64,000 nucleotides of DNA from Symbiotaphrina buchneri. Its lineage: Eukaryota > Ascomycota > Symbiotaphrinales > Symbiotaphrinaceae. The notes under the pieces are model-generated. The model saw only the letters and a program-made list of their open reading frames with translations, did not search any database and was not told where the DNA came from. The stretch is from NCBI GenBank assembly GCA_001599915.1, contig BCIG01000020.1, positions 248,001-312,000 on the forward strand, given 5' to 3'. The position numbers and the translations under genes are program-made. Positions 43,634-57,232 of this stretch are shown piece after piece (within the stretch, counting starts at the first letter, position 1; each line of letters starts with the position of its first letter).

Positions 43634-45850
43634 ATGCCTCGTCTCAAGAAACACCGTGGTTTTGGTGCAACACTTCCCTTTCGCTCTACCCGTGCACGTC
43701 AAGCAACCCCCGCGGAGGCGATGTACTTTCAGGCCAAACGGTCCGCATCTCCAGAAGAGTCTACCGTCAAGGCCGCTGCATCTGTGGAGGCTAGTACTGC
43801 CACAGCCGTTCAAGAAACAGTCACCGGAGGCCCTGCTCTTGAGGCCACTGAGTATCCTGTTCTCGCCGTCTCTGAAGATCCCGTTCTCGACGCCACTGAA
43901 AATCCTGTTTTCGACGCCACTGGAGGTCCTGTTCTCGATGTCACTGAAAATCCTGTTCTCGACGTCACTGGAGACTCTGCTCTCAACATCACCGGAACTA
44001 CCGAGGCAACTCTTTCGAATCTTGTCAACTCCGTTCCCGACAGTACCAAGACTGTGACTGAACCAGCGACTATCACCGATGATCCTGGATCTATTGAAGC
44101 TGTTATCAATGATCCTGATCTCAGCTCNNNNNNNNNNNNNNNNNNNNNNNNNNNNNNNNNNNNNNNNNNNNNNNNNNNNNNNNNNNNNNNNNNNNNNNNN
44201 NNNNNNNNNNNNNNNNNNNNNNNNNNNNNNNNNNNNNGATCTCAGCTCTGTTCCCGACAGTACCAAGACTGTGACCGAACCAGCGACTATCACCAATGAT
44301 CCTGGATCTATTGAAGCTGTTATCAATGATCCGGATCTCAGCAATTCTATGAGTCAAAACTTCACGACTAAACCGGCTTCACCTCCCTCTAATGCTTCTG
44401 CATCTCTCATGGCCGTCGAGAACTCTATCATGGATCTGGATGGCGACGACGGCGATTACAATGGACTCGATCATGCTGAGCACATCTCCATTAGCAGCGG
44501 CCAGGAAGAAGTTATCATCTCTTCTGATAGCGATTCTGAGTGGAGTGATGGTCAGAAGACACTCCTCACTCATTTCATTTTGTTTATGCAAAAGGACAAG
44601 CTGACTCTTTGTCTGTATTAGTTGATGAGGATGATCACCTGGAACCTGATGATGGACATGCAGAACGCCAAGGTAGGAACTCCTTTCTCCGCTGCCTGCA
44701 ATGTCTTTTCCTGTCCCAGCTAATTCATTATCAGATGGTCTCAAAGAGAACCCCCAACAAATTTCGGATGAAGATTCTGATAGTGATTCCGACGAAGAGT
44801 CTGGCGCGGATCAACAGGATGATGAAGAAGATGACCCAGTCGTGGCAGAGTACGACATCTATTTGACCCCCGAAATGATGAGGGAGATCTATGTTCTTCA
44901 GTATCCCAACCGTCCTCGCACTCTGCCATACGCCGACTCGACCGGTTCTAAGCCCACCGAGTTTCGTATCAAGGAACAAGCCGGCTTGATTGAAGTCGAT
45001 ATCCCCATTGATGCGAACAATAACTACGACAAGGACAAGGGCCTCGAATGGGGTGAAGCGATCCGCAAGAGCAATATGGAGAAAGAAGGCGGCTCGCACG
45101 GTTTCGCAGCTGGCTTTGGGATCGGAGGAGGTGGGCGCGGTGGCAGCGCAGCTGCGGGGAGGCGCGGCAGATCTGGGGATGGTCAAGAGGAATCTTCTTC
45201 TTCATCTTCCCGCGATATATCTCACGAGGCGTTGAAGGAGAACTGGGAAGATACCCTCAACAAGGGTAGAGCTTTACAAAAGCTCACCCTCGGCGGCCAG
45301 ATCGTTCCACCACAAGCTGGAAAGCCGCATTATATGGTGGGCGCCTTTCGTGGCAGTAAGTGTCCTATGTATGCTTTACTATCTCTCTAACCGAAGCGTA
45401 GACGAGCTCCACCTGAGTCGCGTCAATGGTCTCGTGGAGATGCGACCGCAGTTCCATCACTTGGATGCGGTCGTCGATCAAGAGAAGTCGTCGGCGCGCA
45501 ACCAGCGCGAGACGACCGAGTCGAAGCCGCAAGAGGCACGCGCCGTCCAAATGACGGTGAAGTCGGCCGATGGCGACGACTTCGATATGAGTGGGACGAC
45601 AAACCTGCTAAAGTCCATGCAGGATGAGAAATGGCAAAGACATGAATACCTGGACGAAGAGGTAAAGGATAGCTCTCTCTTTGAGTTCGCTACGATATTG
45701 ACTTCTTACTAGAGCCAGGAGTCGTGGGACACCTACCACGAGAAGATGTTCCTGCAGGACACTGCCAATGCCCCGAAGCTGCAGTCCACGATGACCAATT
45801 CGGAGTATCTGGACTCGTTCAGCCCGAGGCTGCCGAAGTCAAAGAAGTAG
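43634..45850 (+). CDS. rpc37: RNA polymerase III subunit Rpc37/RPC5-like, with repeat-rich N-terminal extension
   Basis: Exons 43634..44550 (contains the gap), 44622..44672, 44735..45355, 45402..45661 and 45713..45850. The C-terminal ~310 residues match Rpc37/RPC5, the Pol III subunit that with Rpc53 acts in termination and reinitiation: DPVVAEYDIYLTPEMMREIYVLQYP, FRIKEQAGLIEVDIPID, YMVGAFRGNELHLSRVNGLVEMRPQFHHLDA, and the end SWDTYHEKMF. The ~310-residue N-terminal part has a basic start (MPRLKKHRGFG), seven 8-residue repeats, and 32-residue repeats, then an acidic linker. Splicing from the linker into the Pol III part keeps one frame (EWSD|VDEDD; RQ|DGLKEN), so one gene is likely, but the N-terminal part could be a separate neighbour. 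An N gap shifts the frame by one as written. Confidence 0.82.
43817..43984 (+). repeat. Seven 24-bp coding repeats (8 residues)
   Basis: Imperfect tandem units with the pattern (D/E)-A/V-T-(E/G)-x-P-V-L, e.g. DATENPVF and DVTENPVL. All differences keep the frame. They lie in the N-terminal extension of the rpc37-like gene, just before the longer 96-bp repeats. Confidence 0.88.
44030..44342 (+). repeat. 96-bp coding minisatellite spanning an assembly gap
   Basis: Copy before the gap at 44030-44116, start of the next copy at 44117-44127, gap, full 96-bp copy at 44238-44333, and the start of another unit at 44334. Unit encodes 32 residues (SVPDSTKTVTEPATIT, then DPGSIEAVINDPDLS). The copies differ at only a few positions. 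The true copy number is unknown. Confidence 0.9.
44128..44237. other. Assembly gap (110 N)
   Basis: Run of 110 undetermined bases inside the 96-bp repeat. Flanking frames differ by one position, so the stated gap length cannot be exact. Any whole number of 96-bp units would restore one continuous frame. Confidence 0.99.
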
Positions 45851-47194
45851 GCGGCGATGGAGGAGGGGGTCCGGGGCTCGTGTCTACTTATTGTTGCTAA
45901 GTGAGAGCCGGATACGAAATTGCTAAAGTTGCTGAACCGCACGGACTTATGATCAAATGGACAATGTTCTTTTCCTGCGTACCTCCCCCAAGAACCTAGA
46001 TGGCGCTCCCAATCTTTGGGAGTCGTATCCATAAGCTATAGTAGACCGAAAGGGACCAAATGGAGACTAAGAATCTTGATGACGGTAGGTAATGGGTGAA
46101 GAATGACGGCAAGAGCAAGGACTTACTGGGAGAGGGGGCATTGGGGAGAAGAAGCAAGTACCTTGAGAAGCGTAGAAGATGAGCCTTCGAATAGCAAAAG
46201 CATACTCTTGCCGTTCCCGGCAGTGATCCTGTGAGTTAAAGCCCGGTCTCTAGACTATCACCATGATTGTGGAGTTCAAAGAGACTGCGCCTTGTTCCAT
46301 TATTTGAAGTTACAGTTACTATGCCAAGGAATGACTACCTAAGTAAAGAAGCCTTTGCGGACATGGCCAAGCTTTTAGCTCTCTCCACGTACCATAAACT
46401 TCACGGAGTACATCGCGATGTTGACTTGGGTCGCTTCGTAGAACACGTTTGGGACGCGTGCAAAGTGTGCGCGCAACGCACGTCATATTTATTTCTGTGG
46501 CTCGACAATGGAGGCTGGGTGGGGGCAGATAGGCTATTTAACAGCGAATGAACAGCGAATGAATAGCAGTGATGAAGTTCAGCCGGGTTCGGGGCAGTCG
46601 AAAAGCGAAAGGCAAGATACAGGAGAATGACGATGACAACCTCCAAAAAAAGGCAAGATAGTTCAAATTAAAAAAAAAAAAATCAAGAGTTAGAACGACC
46701 TCTTGGGTGGAGGGGGGATCACCGAAGCCCCATTCTCAGGAAATCACTACTGGAGGGAGTCGAACCCTCAACCCACCCGGGCAACAGTAGTGACACCGAA
46801 CCACCAGCCGCAGCGCACACGGCCGATTTTCTCCTCTCCAAGTGCGAATGTAGGCATACACTCCTACCGCTAGATCAAATGCCATACCACTAGGCCAAGT
46901 GCCCTAACTCAAGTTCAAAGTAACTGCTTAACTCAATTAATAAAGGCACTTTGGGAGGGTGAATGGGTCGCTCCTTCCGTTTGTTGATACCTGAACATGC
47001 CAAGAAAAGACTAGTCAAGTAAGCCTTCGCTTATCTCAATAGGCGTCCGGCAGACAGCCCGACTGGCAATGCAGCTGTAGATCGCTCCAACCGGTAAAGC
47101 TTAGCCAGACGTCCTGGAATCTAGTTGCGGTGAACTTATCATTTTGATTCTCAAGACTCACTTATCAGCGTCATACGCTCAACAGCTGTGCACC
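45851..47194. other. 1.3-kb intergenic with a Pol III-type element
   Basis: Between the rpc37-like and yuh1 genes. Besides the tRNA-like element (separate entry) it has a short tandem repeat ACAGCGAATGA (46541-46563) and two GGCAAGATA words (46611 and 46652). No protein gene recognised. Confidence 0.45.
46670..46900 (-). ncRNA. Putative Pol III-transcribed, tRNA-derived element
   Basis: On the minus strand: an A-box-like TGGCCTAGTGG (46897-46887), a second similar word TGATCTAGCGG (46877-46867), a perfect B-box GGTTCGACTCC (46766-46756) sitting in a T-arm-like hairpin GAGGG-TTCGACT-CCCTC, and a run of 13 T (46682-46670) that would terminate Pol III. The T-arm is bracketed by a 9-bp inverted repeat (TCACTACTG 46744-46752; CAGTAGTGA 46785-46793) that can form an acceptor-like stem, but D and anticodon arms are missing between them, so it is not a normal tRNA gene. 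Candidates: tRNA-derived SINE, decayed tRNA cluster, or a Pol III ncRNA. Confidence 0.45.
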
Positions 47195-48096
47195 ATGTCT
47201 GAATCAAAGGCTCAGGATGATCCCCACGATCCTGATGTGCCCACCAACAAGAAGGCATTCGTACCACTGGGTGTGTCCATAGAGAGAATGACATAATAGT
47301 CCAGTCCCGAATGCTAACAAGGCTTTTGCTCCTCCAGAGAATAATCCAGAAGTTATGTCACATCTGGTTCATCAGCTCGGCGTATCCAACAGCCTCTCGT
47401 TTCATGATGTCTACAGCATCGACGACCCAGATCTATTAGCATTTGTTCCTCGCCCGTGCTACGCCCTACTACTTGTCTTCCCCGTCAGCGAGACCTACGA
47501 GAAGTTCCGGCGTGAAGAGGATGCAACCAAGCAAGACTACGATGGCTCTGGATCGGGCGAAGAGGTCATTTGGTTCAAACAAACAATCAGAAATGCCTGT
47601 GGCCTTATTGGGCTCTTGCATGGCGTCTCAAATGGAGGGGTCCGAAACTTCATCGGTAGGTTGCTGGTTGGCGTGGGGCCCGAATGCGAGGCTGGCAGCT
47701 AACATTCGGTCAGAACCGGAATCCGGCCTATCGGACCTTCTTCAGTCTGCTATTCCGTTGAAGCCTGCAGCGCGGGCGGATCTGCTGTACGAGTCCAAGG
47801 TGTTGGAGAGCGCTCATCAATCCGCCGCGGCGCTTGGCGACACTGCAGCACCGTCCGCTGAAGATACGGTCGATCTGCACTACGTCTGTTTTGTCAAATC
47901 GCACAATAACCATCTCTGGGAAATGGATGGGCGGCGAAAAGGCCCGTTGGATCGCGGCGAATTGTCGCCCGAGGAGGACATGCTGAGCGAAAGGGCTCTA
48001 GATCTGGGCGTCAGAAGTTTCCTGCAGCGCGAAGAAGCAGCCGGAGGTGGGGAGTTGAGATTTAGTCTCGTTGCATTGGCACCAAGCCTTGAGTGA
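47195..48096 (+). CDS. yuh1: Ubiquitin C-terminal hydrolase (UCH family)
   Basis: Cysteine protease that frees ubiquitin (and in yeast NEDD8/Rub1) from small adducts. Exons 47195..47270, 47338..47655 and 47714..48096 give 258 residues. N-terminal PLENNPEVMSHLVHQLGV (ubiquitin-binding start rebuilt across intron 1); catalytic Cys in QTIRNACGLIGLLHGVSN; a crossover region LYESKVLESAHQSAA; catalytic His in DLHYVCFVKSHNNHLWEMDGRRKGP with the Asp four residues past LWE. Intron 2 joins NFI|EPESGLSDLL. The tail is short with no extra domain, as in UCHL1/3 and Yuh1. Confidence 0.95.
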
Positions 48097-49773
48097 AGCC
48101 GAGTGCCAATGTCGCATTATGTTGCATTTGTTCGGCGTATGGGGTTCCAGCATGAAAATCTATCTACAGCATTTCCATACTCTCTCTTACCGTACCCGTG
48201 GAGAGTTTGTGAAAATTGATTTGCAAGGTTCAGCTCATGGAATTGGAGGTGTACGAAGTATCTCTGCAGGTTACGAAGGATCGTAAAGCCGACGAGGGCT
48301 GCTGCGCTTATGCCGGCGCTGCACAAACCGCTCTTCCCTCGGACGCGGTCGCCTAGCCGAAAGTGCGAGAGGGAACCCAGAGATGGACGGGAAATGTTTG
48401 CGGCGGGGATTTGGCGGCAATCATTGCGTCAGTGGATGCTTTAGGTGTGCGGTACGAAGTACGAAGTACTCAGGTACGGGGTTCGCCCCAAGTGGGCTAG
48501 CAAGGTACCCCATGACCGGTAGCTGCCAAGCGGGGGAACTGTCAAGTTAGCACAGACCAGCCTTGACTTAAACTCGCCTTCGGTTATAGCCGCGCTGATT
48601 GGATTGGGGAACGAAAGGAGAGGAGAGGGGGGATTCTTCCCCAGTCCATTCTCTGTTTCAACGGATAAAATAATAACAATAGCGAACAGCTGATGCAGGG
48701 TCGAAGCTTACCAGAATTCGTCCAAGGGGATTGAGGGATTGATGTTTATGGTCGATGACCGATGATCGATGCTTAAGGTAGATGCTTGTTGCTCCCCGGA
48801 CTCGTCCGGTCCGGATCCCATCAAGTTTAGCCCCTCAGCCAGCCGCAGCCGCCGCCAGGAGACCCCTGTCAACCTTATGTGATGTGGATAAGCGTCGAGG
48901 GGGATGAACCGGACCTTGCATCATTCCTTCCCACCACCGTCGGCGTCCACTGGTCCAACTCCTACAAACTTCGTACTAAGCCTGTCCAAGCGCACGAAGA
49001 CGCCAGACGGAAATGCCTTTGCCGACCCACCCAGTCGGCCAGTAGGCAGGTAAGTAGCTTTGGTCCCTGGCTCTGTCAATTTGGCAATGGCCATCTTTCA
49101 CGCTGTCGCTGATCTCCTTTTCCTTCCACTTCCACTTCCATGTGCGCCAATCCTCAGTGGGGACGTTAGTGCTATGATCTGCAAACTTCGGAGCGATCAT
49201 GGTGCCGTGCCATCCTCCAGCAGGCGTGTTTGCCATATGACCATCATGTCAAACTATCATCAATGACTCGAAATTGTCCTAAAGCTCATCATTTGGCGCT
49301 GCCCCTTTCAACATATGCATTCAACAAGATTATGTACGCCGTGAACTCTCATCATTTATACTGCCCGATTTAGACTCATCGTCGTGAACAGTCTGGACCC
49401 ACTATTGTATTGCGATTGTGCTGCGTCCTCCCGAATTCAAACTCTCACTTCAACCTCCAGAGCAGCAAGCAACCGTGGCCTAGGTTTATACCTGATCTGA
49501 CTGCGCTCAAGGGGAGAGATCCCCTCATGGGAGCGAAAGAGCCCCTGTATCTGCCTATATCTGTCCATCGCAAAGCCTCCCCTCTACCAGTTCAGAGCAA
49601 TCACTTCGATACCCACGTGTGGGACATGCATTACAAAATAACACAGAGACAATTCGTTCAATCAACTGCAGAATCCAGATCTGAGTGACTGGCAGGGTCT
49701 CCTCGACTCAAGAGTCTGCTCTCGCCAAGAGGCCACCGGGGATTTGCAATACGTCTGGGAGACAGCGAAGGAC
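48097..49773. other. 1.7-kb intergenic upstream of GPCR
   Basis: No gene recognised. Contains a tandem ACGAAGT word (GGTACGAAGTACGAAGTACT, 48451-48470), a stretch of G/A (48610-48630), and CT-rich sequence near 49110-49140. Long upstream regions are common for fungal signalling genes, which fits the receptor downstream. Confidence 0.45.
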
Positions 49774-51898
49774 ATGGCGCCAACCATTGCAAACCTTCCT
49801 CCACTATGTCCGTCTGGTTCCCCTTTGCTCGGCCCTATTTTGGCTCGTGGATTAGACGACCAACAAGTGGACAACTCGCACGTTTTGACCCCGTATGAAA
49901 ACCGCCTGCAACAGATACTGGCCCTCACTGCGGCCTGTATCAGTGTCGTGTCAGCTATCATAGCATCCTACTGGTTTGTGAAGATGAGAAAGAGCTTTCG
50001 GCATCAGTACGAATACTTAGTACCTACTTTTCCGCTTTTGATCCATGTGACTGACTTTTGCCGGGCCAGTCTTATTCAGCTTCTGATACAGAGTGATCTG
50101 TTCAAGTCGTTATGGTACTTGATCAATCCTGTCGTTGCCCTGTCTCGTGGTACTGTTCAGAGCAATTCCAAATTCTGTCAAGCCAGTGGATTCCTTACAG
50201 CATTTGGGATTGAAGCATCCGGTAAGTACAGGCGCGCATGTTATCGACGCTTTTCGCTACTGACTGGCGCCTAGATTTTGCTATTTTGATCATAAGCATA
50301 CATACGGCACTATGTATATTTAGACCCGCGACGTCTATACCCACTGGGGATGGTGGTCTATATATGTATCGTCATGTAGCCTATGCGTGCTGGATCGCAT
50401 TTGCTATCCTGATGGCTTCACTAGCCTTCGTCAATCCCAATACAGCGTATGTGTCACAGGGGACGTTCTGTTATCTCCCATTGAGACCCTTTTGGTATGG
50501 AAATCATGTACCCCTGGGATGCGTCAAAATCGTAAAGATTCTCTGACCATTGCTCCCAGGTATCGCCTAGCACTCGCCTGGATCCCTCGTTATTGCATTT
50601 TCATGACCATTTGTGGGATATATACGTCAATATATCTCTACGTCCATTACAAGTTCAAGGGTTTCAAGATGCTGGGTAATAGCTCCTCCGGCAGCAAGCA
50701 TGCCCTTGGCGATGGAGAGTCAAAGGATATTGATGCAGCTGTCCCCGGTCCAAGGCCTGGCTCAGAGCCTCAAGTTCTACCGAGCATTCCAGAATGGAAC
50801 GGTCATGGACATGTACCATCATCTGAGGCTGGCTCAGCCGTCGCTTCAGGGCAGAGTCGAAACATGTCAACTGCGTCATTCCAAGCGAAGGGTCAAGCTT
50901 GGAACAACTTTTCTTTTGATTCCCCGGCTACAGGTATGACGACTACTCCGGCGCAAGAGGACATGTCTCCGGAGACGGCAGCCTCCATTCCGTCTCCGAG
51001 CCCTGTGGCCCACGTTCCTCCCACGCTCCAGGCAAGTATACCAGGCGCAGCCACAGGGGGGCAACATGCCAACCGAGGCTCTCGGCAACAAAGCGAGACA
51101 TTCACTAACAGCCTCACCCTCGTCAACTCAAATGGGCAAGATGTGGTGAACATGGAGATGGAACGGAAAAGGCGGGAGATCAGGCGACAGCTTCGTTTTC
51201 TATTCATCTACCCTATGGTCTACATGCTCTCTTGGGTGGTCCCTTTCATCTCGCATATCTGCCAATTCACGAACAAGTACAGCCGGAAACCACCGTTTGC
51301 GCTCTCTTGTCTTACATCCATTGTGCTAGCGCTCCAATGTGCCATAGACTGTTGGCTCTTTTGCTTGAGAGAAAGGGTATGTCCTTGGTCGTGTGCCCAT
51401 CTTGCTCGCTTCGGGACACTTCGCTGACTTTGACCTCAGCCCTGGCGTCTTATCCCAGGGTCTGACGGCACCATCGGGTCTTCCTTTCTGTTTTGGAGAC
51501 ACGCTTCCTTATTCAGCTCACCGTACGAAGACCAGGGGATGCGAGCTGATGATCCCGGCCCGAGAATGACGCGGCTAGATGCAGCAGCAACCGAGGCAAG
51601 AAAAGCGTACCAGAGGCGGGAAGCGGAAGCCGCTGCCAGTAGAGAAAAGTGGAAACAGATGGCGAGCCGGAGAAAGCTAAGTCTGGCACGCCGTGGTGGA
51701 AGAACGGAAAGGGATTGGTGGGATGAAGAAGAAAAAAGGCGGAAGGACAGCTTGTGGACTGGTGGGTCCGCTGATTTCGGCGTTGACCACCAAAGGAGCT
51801 CCTCGGTTGATGCTTCTGCATTGACTGAGGACAGGCCGCCGTTGGCAGCGGTGGAATGGGATCGGATCACATCTGTCCCTGAAGCTCAGGAACGATGA
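49774..51898 (+). CDS. Git3/Gpr1-family G-protein-coupled receptor (class III, GprC/GprD-like)
   Basis: Seven-helix receptor of the Git3/Gpr1 type, tied to carbon-source and cAMP signalling in yeasts and to development in aspergilli. Exons 49774..50006, 50070..50221, 50275..50494, 50560..51376 and 51440..51898 give 626 residues. Helix 1 QILALTAACISVVSAIIASYW; then LIQLLIQSDLFKSLWYLI, GFLTAFGIEASDFAILIISIHT, YACWIAFAILMASLAF, IPRYCIFMTICGIYTSIYLYVHYKFK. A long Ser/Pro-rich third intracellular loop (~190 residues) precedes RKRREIRRQLRFLFIYPMVYMLSWVVPF, the Gpr1 C-terminal-domain signature. The cytoplasmic tail has a basic R/K/E helix (EARKAYQRREAEAAASREK). Start: first true ATG; upstream frame begins with TTG. 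Confidence 0.92.
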
Positions 51899-52296
51899 CA
51901 TATGAAACGAACCGGTTTCGCGAGGCGAGATGAAAATGCATTGAAAAAAGTGAGCGTTTATGCCATGGCTTGAAGCATGTTAAGATACCATTTGCTCGAG
52001 ATTTAGTTGGAGGCGAGGGGTTCGGGTAGCTCTTGCTTTGAAGATAAGCCAGTGAACCGCTGTGTGTCTAACTTATGCCAACCTAAACAGCTCTTACATG
52101 TTTTCTAGATGCTTTCTGGTTGCTTTCTAGATGCTGTTTGGGCTGTGTGTCTAAGTCCCATTGGAAAGTTAGTGTAGTGTATCCTTCCACACTCCGGCAT
52201 ACCGACGGGTAGTCCCTTGCTCGTATGGCGCGACGACTTTCTAGGACGGCCAATCCCAGCCCATGCCAGACCAGCGTTGCAAGAGTGACTATAGTG
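51899..52296. other. Convergent 3' flanks of GPCR and dcs1
   Basis: 398 nt. Holds a local direct repeat TTTCTAGATGCT (near 52102 and 52126) and the word CTGTGTGTCTAA twice (near 52060 and 52145). Likely 3' UTR; nothing else. Confidence 0.5.
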
Positions 52297-53498
52297 CTAC
52301 TGTCTCTTGCTCTTCACAGGGAGGAAGATCTCCGTCCACAGTTCGCTTGCTTCGCCGATGAAATAGGACAGGTCCACATCCGCCATGCCAGCCGTAGCGG
52401 GGTCACCACCCATGGTCTCTAGCTGTGAGATCAGATTATCTAGACCGAAAGCTTTACCTGTCGCTTGGGTCGTGCCCGTGTCCGAGAGGTTAACGTGCAC
52501 GATATGGACGTGGAAATGGTAGTATGTGGGTTGATCTGTAGGTGGGCCACCATCAGCCTATGAAACAATACTCCCTCGCAGCTGATGTGGTAATATTGAG
52601 TGGGACAAACAATGGATGTAGAGCTTCAGCTGGTCCTCTTCAACGTCTGGGTAGAGCTGAACGGTAGTATGTATAAACTTGGAACGCATGTGCTTCAGCC
52701 ATTCGACGTGACTCTTCTTCAGGTCCCGGAGTGACCAGATATCCCTTCTTTCCACAAGGCCCAGTAGATGCAAAGAGCTTAATGTCTTGCGGTCCCAGTT
52801 CCTGGATCGGAAGGTTTTAGTTACACAATCCTTTCAGCAAGATCAGCGGGCTTGAGGATGCAGGTGGGCGTACAGATCTGGCAACATCAGAAATCCCTCC
52901 TCCTTGCCTTCTTCGCGGTACATGACATCTTCTTGCTCTGTCCGGCCCTCAATGATATTCCAGACCCAGTTCAATCTTCCTTCCTCCCGCTTCCGCAACA
53001 TGTACGGGCGCACATGATCCCTATAAATCTCCGGAGTCTCGGTCACCATGCGTGAACCCTGAGGCGAGTACTTCTTCACATGCTGATCAGTGCAGGGGTA
53101 GATGAGGTTGATCTTCAGATCGGGGTTCGAAGAAACGCCGTCGAGGGCGGAGGACGTCGATGCCAGGTACCAGTGGTAGATATCATTGCTGCCGAGATTC
53201 TGAATGCCGGACAGGGAAGGGGCAAACGTGGTGAAGGCTTCCGTGGTGGTGGGAAAGGCAGCTCGTTCGGCGATGAGCAATGCCGGTTGAGACTCGATGC
53301 TGCCCAACAGGATAATTCTGCGACCGGCCTGATCTGAAAACCCAGTTAAAAGCCGAGACCAACTCCGTGCACGTTGGCTGCGGGGTATTGACCTTGGTTC
53401 AATAGCTTTTCAAGCTTGAAGTTCGGGAGTAGGATCTGGGCATCCGGGGATGCCTCAATGGCCGTGTTCACCGTTGTGTGTGCCTGCGGCTCCGCCAT
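52297..53498 (-). CDS. dcs1: Scavenger mRNA decapping enzyme (DcpS/Dcs1)
   Basis: HIT-family pyrophosphatase that hydrolyses the cap left after 3'-5' mRNA decay. Exons 53498..53393, 53333..52874, 52801..52611 and 52535..52297 give 331 residues. N-terminal swapped domain: DQAGRRIILLGSIESQPALLIAERAAFP, IYHWYL; then the DcpS core NWDRKTLSSLHLLGLVERRDIWSLRDL and LYIHYQPTYYHFHVHIVHVN, which carries the HIT histidine triad (HFHVH) and is rebuilt over intron 3. The C-terminal ELWTEIFLP is typical. Start: ATG opening MAEPQAHTTVNTAIEASPD. Confidence 0.95.
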
Positions 53499-53713
53499 TA
53501 TATCGATAAGCAAGCTTTAGGCATTACTGTCATTCAAAAAGGCAAATCATTACGATTACTGCATCAGCTCTGTGGTAGAACCTCATAAATACTTCGTATA
53601 TCGTCGGTGGTACACTAAACAATATACGGCTGCCTATTGATACCAGCCGCGCATATTGGTGGCTGCAGCGCGGTGAAGACAGGGGACCCCTGATGCATCA
53701 GATTGATCAGACC

Positions 53714-56201
<2,488 letters not shown>

Positions 56202-56627
56202 CGTGCCTGCTTGAGGATGAAAACCGCCCGAACTAAGGCAGGAGGGAGGACGAGGACGGCAAATGGACTCAACCGGTTGTAAATAGATTGAGGGATAGTG
56301 TAGGATTCTGGTCTAGAAGCTTGAGTTACGGTCGCGAGTAGCCCAGTGAAAAGCTCGGGAAGTTGTCCTCTGTGCTGGTACGAATACCTTTTGAGGCTGG
56401 TGGAAATCTGCAAGTACGAAGTTCGTAATTCGCAAACGCCACATCCGGGCTACCGTACTAATCCTTATACGTCAAACGCACCAGACCACTCAGGCAGCCA
56501 CCCCCGGATACTTTGAAGAGGCCAAGACGTCATTGATAAGGCGCGTTTCCGACTTTCTAGGCGCCTCTTTCGATGTATGAAACTCCACCCGCTCCTACAA
56601 CATACCCAAATAATCGTCGTTGCAAGA
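56202..56627. other. Intergenic: divergent cef1 / small orphan promoters
   Basis: 426 nt likely acting as a shared promoter. An upstream in-frame ATG at 56577 would add 17 residues to the orphan; not preferred. Confidence 0.45.
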
Positions 56628-57061
56628 ATGGCAGCTTCATTAAGGAGTACGCGTACGATTAGACTGGCTGGAACTTGCAATTCTGATATGCTCCGAAGCA
56701 AACTTTCATCAATATCCCAACTACGATTCGTTTCTCAGTCACCCTTGAGCATGCAAGCGGCCAATAATTCGACCCAAAATACCAAGAAAGCTGTGAGTTT
56801 TGACGAATCCTACAATCCTTGAGGCGCTATACTCACTGGGCCGACGCTTTCCAGATCAATGCACAAACACCGCAAAATTCCGAGGAGAATAAGAAGGCTG
56901 AGACTGCAGCTCATAAACTCACAATTGAACTGGACGCCGCATTGAAAGAAAAGCTGGAAGGTATCAGCGGCGATGGAGGCGAGGCAGGGTTGGAGCTGGA
57001 GAATGGGCGGCCGGTTGCGATGAAGCGGTCGGTGAAAAACAATATGTTTAGGTATATCTGA
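56628..57061 (+). CDS. Small mitochondrial-like protein of unknown function
   Basis: Exons 56628..56792 and 56855..57061 give 123 residues; intron GT..AG of 62 nt, phase 0. The N-terminus MAASLRSTRTIRLAGTCN and LRSKLSSISQLRFVSQS are Arg/Ser-rich with no acidic residue, like a mitochondrial presequence. The mature part is charged: AETAAHKLTIELDAALKEKLEGISGD, then LELENGRPVAMKRSVKNNMFRYI at the end. No known family was recognised. It looks like one of the short fungal-specific mitochondrial proteins, but function cannot be stated. Confidence 0.68.
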
Positions 57062-57232
57062 GCGCACCATACGGAAGTCAAGGTCAGGCATTCGAGCGGT
57101 GGCGGATTTGAAAGCTGCAGTCGCCACGGAAACGAACCCCATTGGCATCAGAAACCTATCGCTTGACCATTTCGGTTAACAGAGACCTCGAAGCATATTC
57201 GGGCATTGGTCTGTCGCTTTTCAAAGCCGACT

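Noticed and set aside
43436-44344. Long minus-strand frame running through the N gap
   Set aside because: Its length depends on undetermined bases and it mirrors the repeat-coding plus strand.
46735-46800. tRNA gene call
   Set aside because: Exact T-arm and B-box and an acceptor-like inverted repeat are present, but D and anticodon arms are absent; downgraded to a putative Pol III element.
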